From: Paenibacillus sp. yr247
GTDB lineage: Bacteria; Bacillota; Bacilli; Paenibacillales; NBRC-103111
Assembly (NCBI RefSeq): GCF_900103825.1
Contig: NZ_FNIF01000001.1
Coordinates: 124,001-188,000, forward strand
DNA: 64,000 nucleotides
Reading direction: 5' to 3'
In this document: positions 1 through 10,951 of the stretch, in pieces
Position numbering within the stretch: the first letter of the stretch is position 1
How the letters are laid out: the number at the start of each line of letters is the position of its first letter
Notes under the pieces: model-generated
Told to the model about the DNA's origin: nothing
The model's input: the letters and a program-made list of their open reading frames with translations, nothing else
The model's database searches: none
Program-made: the position numbers and the translations under genes

Positions 1-1
1 C

Positions 2-421
2 GGGAATGTTGTTGCTTTACTTCAGCCCCAAGCCCTTCTACATAACGTGGAGATTAATTTCGAGAATAAGAATGATGTCGTTTATATTGTGAAATGTGAT
101 GAGGGTCAACTTAAGCAAGTGTTTATCAATCTTATTAAAAATTCAGTTGAAGCAATGCCTTATGGCGGTAGAATTGAGATCGCCCTTCAACGTCTAGGAA
201 GAAGCAGAATGCTAATTAAGCTTAAAGACAACGGTGTCGGTATTGCAGAGGAACTCGTACCTAGACTGGGTGATCCTTTTTTCACTACAAAAGAAGAAGG
301 AACCGGACTGGGATTGATGGTTTGCTATCGTATTATCGAAGCTCATCAAGGAACAATGAAGGTTTACAGTAAGTTAGGATTAGGAACTACAATTGAAATT
401 GAACTCCCTTATGTCGTATAG
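2..421 (+). CDS. Sensor histidine kinase, C-terminal ATPase domain (5' end outside window)
   Basis: The reading frame is open from the first bases of the window, so the gene starts upstream. What remains is a HATPase_c domain. The N box is IKNSVEAMP, the G1 box is DNGVGI, and the G2 box is GTGLGLMV followed by a conserved terminal strand (TTIEIELPY). This domain binds ATP and phosphorylates the histidine of the DHp domain, which is not in the window. The arrangement matches the PAS-type sporulation or nutrient kinases of Bacillaceae. The next gene is a Spo0E-like phosphatase, so a role in the Spo0A phosphorelay is possible but is inference only. The GTG at 47 is internal, not the start. Confidence 0.85.
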   Translation, partial: GNVVALLQPQALLHNVEINFENKNDVVYIVKCDEGQLKQVFINLIKNSVEAMPYGGRIEIALQRLGRSRMLIKLKDNGVGIAEELVPRLGDPFFTTKEEGTGLGLMVCYRIIEAHQGTMKVYSKLGLGTTIEIELPYVV

Positions 422-471
422 GGCACAAAAACCCAGAATTACTAATCTATTTTGAAATAAAACTTCACAAA

Positions 472-495
472 TTTGTCGAAATATTTGTCGACAAA
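472..495 (+). promoter_or_regulatory. Two Spo0A boxes upstream of the Spo0E-like gene
   Basis: TTTGTCGAA (472-480) matches the Spo0A box core TGTCGAA exactly. TTTGTCGACAAA (484-495) is a palindrome that carries the core with one mismatch. Downstream, TTTACA (498-503) and TATAAT (525-530) are separated by 21 bp. That spacing is unusually long and resembles Spo0A-activated sigma-A promoters such as spoIIG and spoIIE. Spo0A control is inference from these matches. Confidence 0.6.
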
Positions 496-574
496 TTTTT
501 ACAAGCTTTTACAGCATCCTATTCTATAATAGGTATACTAACCATATTGAACAGAATTGGTGTGAATTGGGGCT

Positions 575-724
575 ATGGAACTACTATTGTTACAAAAAAT
601 CGAAGCATTGCGTATTAAAATGATAGAAGAAGCACATATACACGGATGTTTTACACATGAAAAAGTAGTTGCGCTTAGTCAACAATTAGATGAATATATT
701 GTTATTTATCATGTGCTAAAATGA
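575..724 (+). CDS. Spo0E-like aspartyl-phosphate phosphatase
   Basis: This is a 49-residue protein starting MELLLLQKIEALR. It has the helical-hairpin plan of the Spo0E/YnzD/YisI family: a first helix IEALRIKMIEEA, then a second helix with the family signature LSQQLDEYIVIY (S-Q-x-L-D at its centre). Family members dephosphorylate Spo0A-P or related response regulators and so delay sporulation. The length is normal for the short members of the family. The start at 575 is chosen because the family pattern begins there; the ribosome site (ttgggg, close to the ATG) is weak. It lies behind Spo0A boxes and downstream of a kinase gene, which fits a feedback loop on the phosphorelay. Confidence 0.8.
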   Translation: MELLLLQKIEALRIKMIEEAHIHGCFTHEKVVALSQQLDEYIVIYHVLK

Positions 725-760
725 AATTATTTGCGTATCTTCGCGGGATTATATACGGTA

Positions 761-788
761 AAAAGCGCCATAGAATTAAGGCGCTTTT
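761..788. terminator. Bidirectional rho-independent terminator
   Basis: The inverted repeat AAAAGCGCC / GGCGCTTTT has a 10-nt loop. A T-run follows on the plus strand and the A-run gives one on the minus strand. It ends the Spo0E-like gene and also lies just beyond the 3' end of the haemoglobin remnant on the other strand. Confidence 0.7.
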
Positions 789-807
789 TACTCGTTAATA
801 TAAGATT

Positions 808-1023
808 TTATTTATACAATATATCTCCACGCAAGGAATCTACCTTATCTAATGCTTTTTCAGTATCATCTGTACTCACGCCAAAATGTACTAGGGCCGA
901 ACGAAGATGTTTAATAATAGCATCGAAGTGAGCAGGTTGTAAATCCATTCCTTCGTGTACCTTTGACATAGCCCCGCCAGTGTACAGATTAGGTCCTCCT
1001 AACGCAAAACTAATAAATTTTGA
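808..1023 (-). pseudogene. 5'-truncated group 1 truncated-haemoglobin remnant
   Basis: Read on the minus strand, this frame encodes the C-terminal half of a group 1 truncated haemoglobin: FALGGPNLYTGGAM, then SKVHEGMDLQPAHFDAII, then HFGVSTDDTEKALDKV and a stop. The His in KVHEGM corresponds to the proximal haem ligand. An in-frame stop lies at 1024-1026, just upstream of the first recognisable residues. No start codon or ribosome site is present, and the first ~50 residues of the fold (B, C and E helices) are missing. About 71 codons remain of a normal ~120. Full-length members bind O2 or NO. This copy should be non-functional. Confidence 0.75.
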
Positions 1024-1106
1024 TTAATGTTTTCATCTCCTCGAAAATGTTCTTATATGATTTTATCCATAAATTAGCATATCAATTCAGATGTGGAGTT
1101 TTTGCA

Positions 1107-1955
1107 CTATACGATCAATGGATTCGATGACGATGGTCTTTCTATTCGTTTTTTTCGAAATTCAGATGGGGAACAGCCATTGTATCGCTTGAAAATGCGA
1201 ATGAACTGGGTAACATTCGGAAAGCCGGATTGAACGCCGATGTCTGCTATGTTGAGGGGTTCGGTTAGCAGTAGATGTTCCGCTTTTTTGATTCGTCTTA
1301 AGTGAAGATAATCGACAAAGGACATGCCGATGCATTGTTGAAAATATTTAATGAAATAATGATACTCTAAATGTACGAGTGGAAGTACATCATGAATTCG
1401 AATCGGATGGACAAACTGTAATTCTATGTAGTCCAAAACAGGTTTTAGGCGCTGCCAATCAGCAGGTGATATGGGAGTGATTGCGGGTGTGTGACGAATG
1501 AAAAGAGCAAGCAGCTGTTTGAGGGCACCATTTATTGCCACTTCGAATCCTGACTCCATAAAGCAAGCTTCATGATAAATCTGGATTAATAGATTTAACA
1601 TAGTTTCCTTAACGACTTCGTGTTTAGATAGAACTCCGTTTAATCGATCTAGCGGTTCTGATAATTCCAATAAGATTGGTGTGTAATCTTTGGTGTACTG
1701 ATCTAGTTGAGCTAACATGTCAAATTGAAGGACGATCTGTTTAACCGGTTGATGCCGTTTAGTGCGATGCAATCGTGACGATCCGATAATTAGCAAATCT
1801 TGTTCTTGCAATTCATAAACGTTATCGACGGTTTCAACCTGCATCGAACCTTCTAGCAGCAAAATTATTTCTATTTCTTTATGATGATGCCAAGTGTTCC
1901 AAGAATAGGAGGTTAGAGGGGCTAGAGTAATATCCCATATTTTGTAGCGGAGCAA
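1107..1955 (-). CDS. AraC family transcriptional regulator
   Basis: The 282-residue protein has an N-terminal cupin-like sensing region (about residues 10-90, including WNTWHHHKEIEIILLLEGSM) and a C-terminal pair of helix-turn-helix motifs (about 180-275). The HTH region contains HYFIKYFQQCIGMSFVDYLHLRR and the signature IADIGVQSGFPNVTQFIRIFKR..GCSPSEFRK, where Pro-Ser near the end is the family hallmark. Such proteins usually activate sugar-utilisation genes when bound to ligand. It is transcribed divergently from the GH13 enzyme at 2413, so that gene and the following transporter are the obvious candidate targets (inference). Confidence 0.88.
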   Translation of the reverse strand: MLRYKIWDITLAPLTSYSWNTWHHHKEIEIILLLEGSMQVETVDNVYELQEQDLLIIGSSRLHRTKRHQPVKQIVLQFDMLAQLDQYTKDYTPILLELSEPLDRLNGVLSKHEVVKETMLNLLIQIYHEACFMESGFEVAINGALKQLLALFIRHTPAITPISPADWQRLKPVLDYIELQFVHPIRIHDVLPLVHLEYHYFIKYFQQCIGMSFVDYLHLRRIKKAEHLLLTEPLNIADIGVQSGFPNVTQFIRIFKRYNGCSPSEFRKKRIERPSSSNPLIV

Positions 1956-4437
<2,482 letters not shown>

Positions 4438-4458
4438 AACTTAGTTTTAATATGACAA

Positions 4459-4479
4459 CCTCCTCCCTCGTGGAGGAGG
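4459..4479 (+). terminator. Hairpin after the GH13 gene
   Basis: CCTCCTCC (4459-4466) pairs perfectly with GGAGGAGG (4472-4479) across a 5-nt loop, 22 bp after the GH13 stop codon. The T-run is weak, so it may attenuate rather than fully terminate. Confidence 0.5.
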
Positions 4480-4590
4480 CTGATCTTTGATGACAGATTG
4501 CTGTCATTTACCAATGATATAATTCCACAATGCGGCATGGAAAATGAATTCAAATGACAGTTTTGTATCATTTATCGCCAGTTCTGTCTC

Positions 4591-4646
4591 TTGAGAATTA
4601 TCTGGTGTAGACTTACAATTAACCTTAATACATGTAAACGCTTACT
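4591..4646 (+). promoter_or_regulatory. Sigma-A promoter with downstream cre site for the first Lpl-type operon
   Basis: TTGAGA (4591-4596) and TACAAT (4614-4619) are separated by 17 bp, a good sigma-A promoter. The cre-like TGTAAACGCTTACT (4633-4646) has one mismatch, at its last base. It begins about 7 bp downstream of the predicted transcript start, where CcpA would block initiation or elongation. Confidence 0.65.
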
Positions 4647-4680
4647 TGCTTTAGATTGAAATAATTAAGGGGGTTACGGG

Positions 4681-6210
4681 ATGATTAATAAAAAAGTTCG
4701 TTTTGCAGGAGCACTGTTTGCAGCCGTAATACTAGCAGGAAGTGTTGTCGGTTGTGCTTCTTCGAAAGATGCTATATCCAAAGATTCATCTTCAAAAGCA
4801 GCCGCTACATCCAATACGCCAATAGACTTAAGTGTCATGTTTTACACGTCTGCCAACATTCAGATTACGCATGATAATAATGAAGCGATTAAATTTCTGG
4901 AACAGAAATTTAATGTTCATCTCAATATTATGGATGTACCAATCAAAGACTACGAAACGAAGCAGAACACAGTTATTGCATCGGGGAGCTTACCTGATGT
5001 GATGGTTTGGAGCAGCTATCCGAATGCAAACTTAGGCAGTTACATTAAACAAGGCGCTTTCATGCCATTAGAGAAATACATTGATGCTACGCCCAATCTC
5101 AAGCAATTCCCTCAGCAGATTTGGAACAATCTGAAGGCTCCTGATGGTCATATTTATGTGATTCCGAGACCCAGACCGATTGTTCGGACAGGGGTAGTGA
5201 TCCGTAAGGATTGGTTGGACAAACTTGGCTTGCCAATTCCGAAGACAATAGACGACTTTGCGAAGGTTGCGGTTGCTTTTGCCAAGAATGACCCTGATGG
5301 CGATGGCAAGGAAAATACATACGGCATTGCAACTGACATCAAATTACAAAATGTACTTCCCCTCTTTTATGCTTTCGGTACAGGTAACGAATGGCTCAAA
5401 CAGCCGGACGGAACCTTAAAGAATTTTGCTATAGCAGACGGTAACAAAGAAGCTCTTCAATGGATGCGCGATTTGTTTGCCAAAGGCGGTTTGAGTAAGG
5501 ATTTCCCTGTTCAGCAAGGGATTGTGAGAAAGGAATTGCAGAGCGGCAAAGCAGGAATGATGATTGAAAGTTATATCATTGACTATGCACAGGATATCGC
5601 TGCCTTGAAAAAGGTAGATCCTAAGGCGCAGCTCATCTATATTGATCCCCCTGTAGGAACAACAGGCAGCAGCGGATTCAACGCGGGCACTGGATTTGCA
5701 GGAGGCTGGTTAATTCCTGCCAAAGAGAAGCCTGAAAAAGTTCAAAAAATAATGGAAATCTTAAATTGGGAAGCCAGTCCTGAGGGGTATCACTTTAACA
5801 AAGCTGGCATTGATGGTATCCATAATACCAAAAATGCAGATGGAACATTTACAACAAACGAAAAGTATATATCAGACGACATTAAGGAGCTCATTATGAT
5901 CTCTCCTTACGATATCTACAGCTATGTTGACGGAGGTGCTCCTGCAGATGTGCAAAAGGTTCAACGTGATGCGCTTGATATGATTAAGGACAAAGGACTT
6001 TTTAACCCTGCCCCAACCTTCTTAGCACCAACATCCATTGAGAAGAAACCAGATTTAGATAACTTAAGGCTGGATTACTTCATTAAAATTATAACAGGTC
6101 AATTACCGATGAGCGCCTACGACGAGTTTGTTGCAAAATGGAAAGCTGGCGGTGGAGATCAAATCACCAAAGAAACCAATGACTGGTTTAAAACCCAAGG
6201 CAACAAATAA
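4681..6210 (+). CDS. Extracellular solute-binding lipoprotein of an LplABC-type sugar importer
   Basis: The 509-residue protein begins with a lipoprotein signal peptide whose lipobox is SVVGC (Cys25). A Ser/Lys/Ala-rich linker follows, then a family 1 binding-protein fold. A DPDGDGKEN loop (about residues 203-211) resembles the calcium-binding loop common in oligosaccharide-binding proteins of this group. It resembles LplA and YtcQ of Bacillus and the many Paenibacillus paralogues. The two permease genes follow on the same strand. There is no dedicated ATPase gene, as usual for this group, which shares an MsmX-type ATPase. The ligand is likely an oligosaccharide released by the upstream GH13 enzyme (inference). 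Confidence 0.88.
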   Translation: MINKKVRFAGALFAAVILAGSVVGCASSKDAISKDSSSKAAATSNTPIDLSVMFYTSANIQITHDNNEAIKFLEQKFNVHLNIMDVPIKDYETKQNTVIASGSLPDVMVWSSYPNANLGSYIKQGAFMPLEKYIDATPNLKQFPQQIWNNLKAPDGHIYVIPRPRPIVRTGVVIRKDWLDKLGLPIPKTIDDFAKVAVAFAKNDPDGDGKENTYGIATDIKLQNVLPLFYAFGTGNEWLKQPDGTLKNFAIADGNKEALQWMRDLFAKGGLSKDFPVQQGIVRKELQSGKAGMMIESYIIDYAQDIAALKKVDPKAQLIYIDPPVGTTGSSGFNAGTGFAGGWLIPAKEKPEKVQKIMEILNWEASPEGYHFNKAGIDGIHNTKNADGTFTTNEKYISDDIKELIMISPYDIYSYVDGGAPADVQKVQRDALDMIKDKGLFNPAPTFLAPTSIEKKPDLDNLRLDYFIKIITGQLPMSAYDEFVAKWKAGGGDQITKETNDWFKTQGNK

Positions 6211-6228
6211 TTAGGAGACTTCTTCGGG

Positions 6229-6261
6229 TTACTCTTGCTGTCGTTTTTGCAGCAAGAGTAA
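6229..6261 (+). terminator. Intercistronic hairpin between binding protein and permease
   Basis: TTACTCTTGCTG (6229-6240) pairs perfectly with CAGCAAGAGTAA (6250-6261). It has no terminal T-run beyond the loop. Its position just after the binding-protein gene suggests transcript stabilisation or partial termination, giving more binding protein than permease. Confidence 0.65.
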
Positions 6262-6301
6262 TTCATATCGTAAGAGACCATAGAAGAATAGGAGGAGACC
6301 T

Positions 6302-7243
6302 GTGAATCAACAGACAACACAAACTCTGGTAAAGAGAAGATTGGCATCAAAGTCGATAGCGATATTACAAGATTGGGACCTTTATCTGCTGGCGATTCCC
6401 GGGGTTTTATATTTCGTTATATTTAAGTACCTTCCAATGTGGGGAGTTCTATTATCCTTTGAAGATTATAGTCCATTTTTAGGTTTTTGGGAAAGTCCTT
6501 GGGTAGGGTTCAAACATTTTATAACACTATTTACTTACGAACACTTTTGGGAATTACTGCGTAATACGCTGTTGATTAGTTTCTACCAGCTGCTTTTTTT
6601 CTTTCCAGTACCCATTATTCTCGCGCTGTTACTGAATGAAGTACGCTATCTTGTTTTTAAGAAGCTCGTCCAAAGCGTCATTTACCTTCCTCATTTTATT
6701 TCGTGGGTTGTCATTGCCTCAATGACTTACGTGTTGTTGTCAGGCGGAGGCGTTGTGAATCATTTGATTCAAGCGTCAGGAGGCCACACCATAAATTTCT
6801 TGTCAGCGCCTGAAATGTTTAGGATCCTGATTGTTTCGCAAGATATTTGGAAAGAAGCTGGATGGGGAACGATTATTTATTTAGCGGCTCTTTCAAGTGT
6901 TGACCCAATGTTATATGAGGCGGCAGTTGTAGATGGGGCCAATCGTTGGCAGCAAATGTGGCATATTACGCTGCCCAGCATCCGAAGCACGATTATTATT
7001 TTGCTTCTTCTTCGTCTAGGCCATGTTCTTGACGTTGGTTTTGAACAAATTTTCTTAATGCTCAACACGCTTGTTCAAAATGTAGGAGATGTATTTGAAA
7101 CCTTTGTGTATACCAAAGGATTAGTTGGAGGCCAATTTAGCTTCGCATCCGCAGTCGGCTTGTTTAAATCGGTTATCTCTTTAATTATAGTAGCCGGAGC
7201 CAATTGGTTGACGAAGAAATCAGGTGAAGAAGGGATCTATTAG
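6302..7243 (+). CDS. ABC sugar permease, LplB type
   Basis: The GTG start at 6302 is preceded by AGGAGGAG. The 313-residue product has six predicted membrane helices, the first being LYLLAIPGVLYFVIFKYLP. The MalF/LplB EAA loop is present (EAAVVDGANRWQQMWHITLP, Glu206 onward), which docks to the ATPase subunit. The opening pattern (short basic N-terminus, then W-x-x-Y/L helices and PMWGVLLSFEDY) is typical of the LplB/YtcP-associated permeases of Paenibacillus. It follows the binding protein and precedes its partner permease by 30 bp, so the three form one operon. Confidence 0.9.
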   Translation: MNQQTTQTLVKRRLASKSIAILQDWDLYLLAIPGVLYFVIFKYLPMWGVLLSFEDYSPFLGFWESPWVGFKHFITLFTYEHFWELLRNTLLISFYQLLFFFPVPIILALLLNEVRYLVFKKLVQSVIYLPHFISWVVIASMTYVLLSGGGVVNHLIQASGGHTINFLSAPEMFRILIVSQDIWKEAGWGTIIYLAALSSVDPMLYEAAVVDGANRWQQMWHITLPSIRSTIIILLLLRLGHVLDVGFEQIFLMLNTLVQNVGDVFETFVYTKGLVGGQFSFASAVGLFKSVISLIIVAGANWLTKKSGEEGIY

Positions 7244-7273
7244 ATTTAGAATGGGTGAGGAGGGGCAACCAAC

Positions 7274-8152
7274 ATGATTCATACCAAAGGAATAGGAAGC
7301 CGTATTTTTGATGGGGCGAACTATCTCTTTTTACTCATGATAACATTATTAACCTTTATTCCTTTTTACTACATATTAGTGGCTTCATTATCACCTATCA
7401 AACAAGTATTAACCTCTAGTATTATTCTGTGGCCGGAGGAGTTTACCTTTGACGCTTATAAGTTGATTTTGTCCACTCCGGCCTTTATAAGAGCCTTGTT
7501 TTTTACCATCTATATTACAGCAGCCGGAACCGTTATCAATATGTTGTTTTCTACATCTTTAGCATACACCTTATCCAAAAAACGTTTTCGTGGACGCAGA
7601 GTGATTCTGATGATGATCTTATTTTCCATGCTTTTTAACGGGGGAATGATTCCAACCTTTTTAGTAGTTAAAGGAATGGGAATGATCGATTCAATTTGGG
7701 CATTGTTAATTCCGGGTGCCATTAGCGCTTTCAATCTTATTATTTTGAAAAACTTCTTTATGAATATTCCTGAAGCTCTTGAAGAGTCAGCAAGAATTGA
7801 TGGGTGCAGCAATTTGGGCGTTCTTTTTCGAATCGTATTGCCATTATCACTTCCTGCGCTCGCGACATTTACGATGTTTTATGCAGTTGGTAACTGGAAT
7901 CAATTTTTTGCGGCCATTATTTACGAGAATAGTTCAAAGTTCTGGACCTTGCAGGTGGTTTTAAGACAGCTGGTGATTGTTGGCGATACCACAGGGTACG
8001 GACAAACAGTTGATGATTTGAATAAGGCTGTTTTCCCTGAAACATTAAAGTACGCAGCCATCATTATCGCCACAGTTCCCATTTTAATGGTATATCCATT
8101 TTTACAGAAGTATTTTACTAAAGGAGTATTGTTGGGCTCGGTAAAAGAATAG
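7274..8152 (+). CDS. ABC sugar permease, LplC type
   Basis: The 292-residue inner-membrane protein has six predicted helices and the EAA-loop variant EESARIDGCSNLGVLFRIVLP (from residue 170). It ends with the characteristic PFLQKYFTKGVLLGSVKE, a hallmark of LplC/YtcP/YesQ-type permeases. A GGTGAGGAGGGG stretch upstream of the ATG supplies the ribosome site. It pairs with the preceding permease to form the transmembrane channel of the importer. Confidence 0.92.
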   Translation: MIHTKGIGSRIFDGANYLFLLMITLLTFIPFYYILVASLSPIKQVLTSSIILWPEEFTFDAYKLILSTPAFIRALFFTIYITAAGTVINMLFSTSLAYTLSKKRFRGRRVILMMILFSMLFNGGMIPTFLVVKGMGMIDSIWALLIPGAISAFNLIILKNFFMNIPEALEESARIDGCSNLGVLFRIVLPLSLPALATFTMFYAVGNWNQFFAAIIYENSSKFWTLQVVLRQLVIVGDTTGYGQTVDDLNKAVFPETLKYAAIIIATVPILMVYPFLQKYFTKGVLLGSVKE

Positions 8153-8250
8153 GGATGACGTAAACATGAAGTAGAGAAAAAACGGGAGCGTATGGCTTCA
8201 CGGTGTATTCTGAAGGAAGTTGACCGTGATCACCTGGGGAGGGAAAGTCT

Positions 8251-9270
8251 ATGTTTAGGTTAGGTTTAATGGGATGCGGAGTGGTAGCTAATTATGGACA
8301 TATCCCTACAATAAAGGATTCAAACCAATTCGAGCTAACTGCTATTTATGAACCTGATACTACAAGAACAGAAGAACTGAAAACGAAACACAATATACAA
8401 GTATATACAGATGTGGAACAGTTTTTTCAAGCAGGTTTTGACGCGGTAGTCATTACCTCTCCGGCTCCATTTCATTATCAGAACGTAATCGATGCAGCTC
8501 GCTTTGGAAAACACGTGCTATGTGAGAAACCGCTCGCTATGGATGATCGAGAAGCGGCAGAAATGATTGATTTGATGGACAAAGCCGGGTTGATGCTGTT
8601 TACAGCTTTCGATTATCGATTTAGCCCGGTTGCTCAAAAGATTAAAAAAATCGTGGAGGATGGATCCATTGGTGACATTGGTTCCTTGAGGCTAAGTTAT
8701 ATTTGGAATAATCATGGTAAATATTTGAAAGGCGACCAATCACCTCTTCCATTGAATAAGCGCCGGGTTGGTAGAATGCTTGAAGGCGGTCCCATGGTTG
8801 ATTGCGGTGTTCACCAGATTGACCTAGCTAGATGGTGGCTTAATTCTGAAGTCATACTTCATCACTCAGAAGGAGCTTGGGTGGATGAATATGAAGTTCC
8901 AGACCATATGTATCTCCATTTGCAACATTCAAATGATGCCCATACGATGTTAGAGATTAGCTACTCTTATTGTTATACAGCCAAAGAACCTGTTTCACAC
9001 TTTGTATATGAACTTATAGGCACCGAGGGAATTATACGCTATGATCGAGAATCTCAAATATTTGAGATGCGGAATTCAACGAGTACAACTCGGTTTCCTT
9101 TTGCTCGAGAAAAAAACTTTCCAGGGATGTATGAGGCATTTGCTGAAGCACTTGAAACCGGTAAAACGGGGGATATGCCCACTGGTTTAGATGGACTGAT
9201 TGCAACCCGGATCGCTCGAACGGCAACAGAGGAACTTGTGCGGCGGCGGCGGGCAAACATTAGATCATGA
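8251..9270 (+). CDS. Gfo/Idh/MocA family oxidoreductase
   Basis: The 339-residue protein has an N-terminal Rossmann fold (GLMGCGVVANYGHIP, residues 5-19) and the family signature CEKPLAMD, with Lys93 as the conserved catalytic or substrate-binding lysine. The C-terminal alpha/beta half has the conserved GGPMVDCGVHQIDLARWW. Such enzymes use NAD(P)(H) to oxidise or reduce sugars, inositols or their derivatives. GGGGAGGG lies 8 nt before the ATG. Placed directly after the importer, about 100 bp away, it probably processes the imported sugar. The substrate cannot be read from the sequence. Confidence 0.87.
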   Translation: MFRLGLMGCGVVANYGHIPTIKDSNQFELTAIYEPDTTRTEELKTKHNIQVYTDVEQFFQAGFDAVVITSPAPFHYQNVIDAARFGKHVLCEKPLAMDDREAAEMIDLMDKAGLMLFTAFDYRFSPVAQKIKKIVEDGSIGDIGSLRLSYIWNNHGKYLKGDQSPLPLNKRRVGRMLEGGPMVDCGVHQIDLARWWLNSEVILHHSEGAWVDEYEVPDHMYLHLQHSNDAHTMLEISYSYCYTAKEPVSHFVYELIGTEGIIRYDRESQIFEMRNSTSTTRFPFAREKNFPGMYEAFAEALETGKTGDMPTGLDGLIATRIARTATEELVRRRRANIRS

Positions 9271-9404
9271 GGCTAACATCGAAAGAAAAAAAGTTCTTGA
9301 ACTGTAATTCATACTTGTCGTACAGTTTTAATATACATGTCGATGTCGAAGCTGGCCCTTCATCCTGTTGGGCTGGCTTTCATTTTTAAAGGAGGCTGTG
9401 GAAT

Positions 9405-10640
9405 ATGGATGCGAACGATGTCGTGAATGGAAGAGATCGCATCTTAAACGATGTTTTATTTCAAAAAGGAAAGAAGGGGCTGACAACGAAGCTTTACTCT
9501 TTTTTGTTGTTTTATGCAGTCATCTATATGGGGAACGCTGTTTATGGTACATTTTTGCCGGTTTACCTGCATAACGCAAAGTTTTCTCAAGAGCAAATTG
9601 GGATGCTCCTTAGCCTTGGGCCTTTGGTTGCGATGTTCGGCCAACCGGTATGGGGGGCGCTCGGGGATCGAGCCAAGACGAAGAATAGCGTACTTTGCTT
9701 CCTATTGATTGGCAGCGGCGTTTCGATTTTGTTCTTCCCGCTCTCGCAACATTTCATTTACTTACTTGTGTTAATATGTGTGTTTATGTTTTTTCAGACA
9801 TCTATATTTGCAATTAGCGATGCGATTACGTTGGAAGAATTGGACAGGCATCCCTCGTGGAGCTTTGGTTGGATTCGTTTAGGCGGCACAGTGGGCTTCG
9901 CAGCAATGTCTCTTGTTTTCGGCATCGCAGCCAAGTCGTACATTGGCTCGATGTTTCCCGTCTACGCCGGAACTATGGCCGCCGCATTGCTGCTCCTCTG
10001 GCGCTTTCCGCCAGCTGTCAGTCGTCACGCTAACGTCACCGGCAAACGATTTCGGGAGCTTTTCCGAAACGGTAAGCTGATGTTTTATTTGGGTATCAAC
10101 TTTGTTGTTCAAATCACCTTGGGTTACTATTACGCGTTCTTCCCGATCTACTTCAAGGAGATGGGAGGAGACAGCATGCTGCTGGGCTGGTCGATGGTTA
10201 TTTCTTCGCTTAGCGAACTGCCGTTTCTTCTGTATTCCGGCAAGATTTTCAAACGCGTCTCGATATCGGTACTTCTAATCGTTGCCGCGCTTGCGTCCTC
10301 CGTCCGGTGGTTCTTGTTTTCCGTAATTGGAGATCCTCTTTGGATATTGCCGGTGCAGGTGCTGCATGGAATTATTTTCATTGTGCTGTCCGTCACACTT
10401 GCCACGTTTATCAACCGTGAAGTGCCCTCGGAATGGAAGGCCAGCGGTCAAACGCTCAACGGTTTGCTCAGCCTAGGAGCTGCTCGCATTATTGGCAGCT
10501 TCTTGGGTGGAATCATGAGCTCGGCTTACGGGATGAGACAAGTATTTTTATATAGTTCATGGGTGTCGATGTCCTGTGTTATTGTATTCGGACTCGTAAT
10601 ATTGATCCGTAGAAAAGACAGAAAGATCTCGGCGCATTGA
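9405..10640 (+). CDS. MFS transporter (LacY/nucleoside-symporter-like, MFS_1_like)
   Basis: The 411-residue protein has about 12 hydrophobic helices and an amphipathic N-terminal stretch of ~28 residues. The MFS loop 2-3 motif reads WGALGDRAKTKN. The repeat spacing and the motifs FGWIRLGGTVGFA and NGLLSLGAARIIGSFLGG are typical of the PF12832 group, which includes oligosaccharide and nucleoside proton symporters. A strong AAAGGAGG precedes the ATG by about 10 nt. It lies downstream of the sugar-catabolic cluster but is separated from it by 134 bp that include a weak imperfect hairpin. Substrate unknown. Confidence 0.82.
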   Translation: MDANDVVNGRDRILNDVLFQKGKKGLTTKLYSFLLFYAVIYMGNAVYGTFLPVYLHNAKFSQEQIGMLLSLGPLVAMFGQPVWGALGDRAKTKNSVLCFLLIGSGVSILFFPLSQHFIYLLVLICVFMFFQTSIFAISDAITLEELDRHPSWSFGWIRLGGTVGFAAMSLVFGIAAKSYIGSMFPVYAGTMAAALLLLWRFPPAVSRHANVTGKRFRELFRNGKLMFYLGINFVVQITLGYYYAFFPIYFKEMGGDSMLLGWSMVISSLSELPFLLYSGKIFKRVSISVLLIVAALASSVRWFLFSVIGDPLWILPVQVLHGIIFIVLSVTLATFINREVPSEWKASGQTLNGLLSLGAARIIGSFLGGIMSSAYGMRQVFLYSSWVSMSCVIVFGLVILIRRKDRKISAH

Positions 10641-10951
10641 AAACCTACATTGCTCGGGATTAAATGTCTTTGAAAGCTGCGGAGTTAATCATTGATAATG
10701 GTAATAGAGCGAAGCAAATATCCATTTTTTTGATGGGAAAAGCGAAGATTTGCAGCAGGGAATTACTTTGGGTATTAAACATGATTCTTATTGCTTAATA
10801 ATGCCCAAATAAGTGTCTGCTTACTATAAATATAATGAAATACTATAATAAGAAGAGAAGAGGCTTGTGTCCAACAATTTATAAGATAAATTGAATAAAT
10901 GAGATTCTTCTAGGAATATTAAAAGGGAAAGAAAAAAGGAGGATAACTAAT
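10641..10951. other. Intergenic region before azoreductase
   Basis: This 311-bp AT-rich spacer has no gene that I can support. A TATAAT about 100 bp upstream of the azoreductase start is preceded at 17 bp by TTACTA, a weak -35. The spacer probably holds the azoreductase promoter and nothing else I can see. Confidence 0.35.

Noticed and set aside
731-931. 66-codon plus-strand open frame after the Spo0E-like gene
   Set aside because: It is antisense to the haemoglobin remnant, runs through the terminator hairpin and has no ribosome site.
4746-6210. Antisense frames within the first binding-protein gene
   Set aside because: The plus-strand lipoprotein has a signal peptide, lipobox and family motifs. 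The antisense frames are short and have no starts with ribosome sites.
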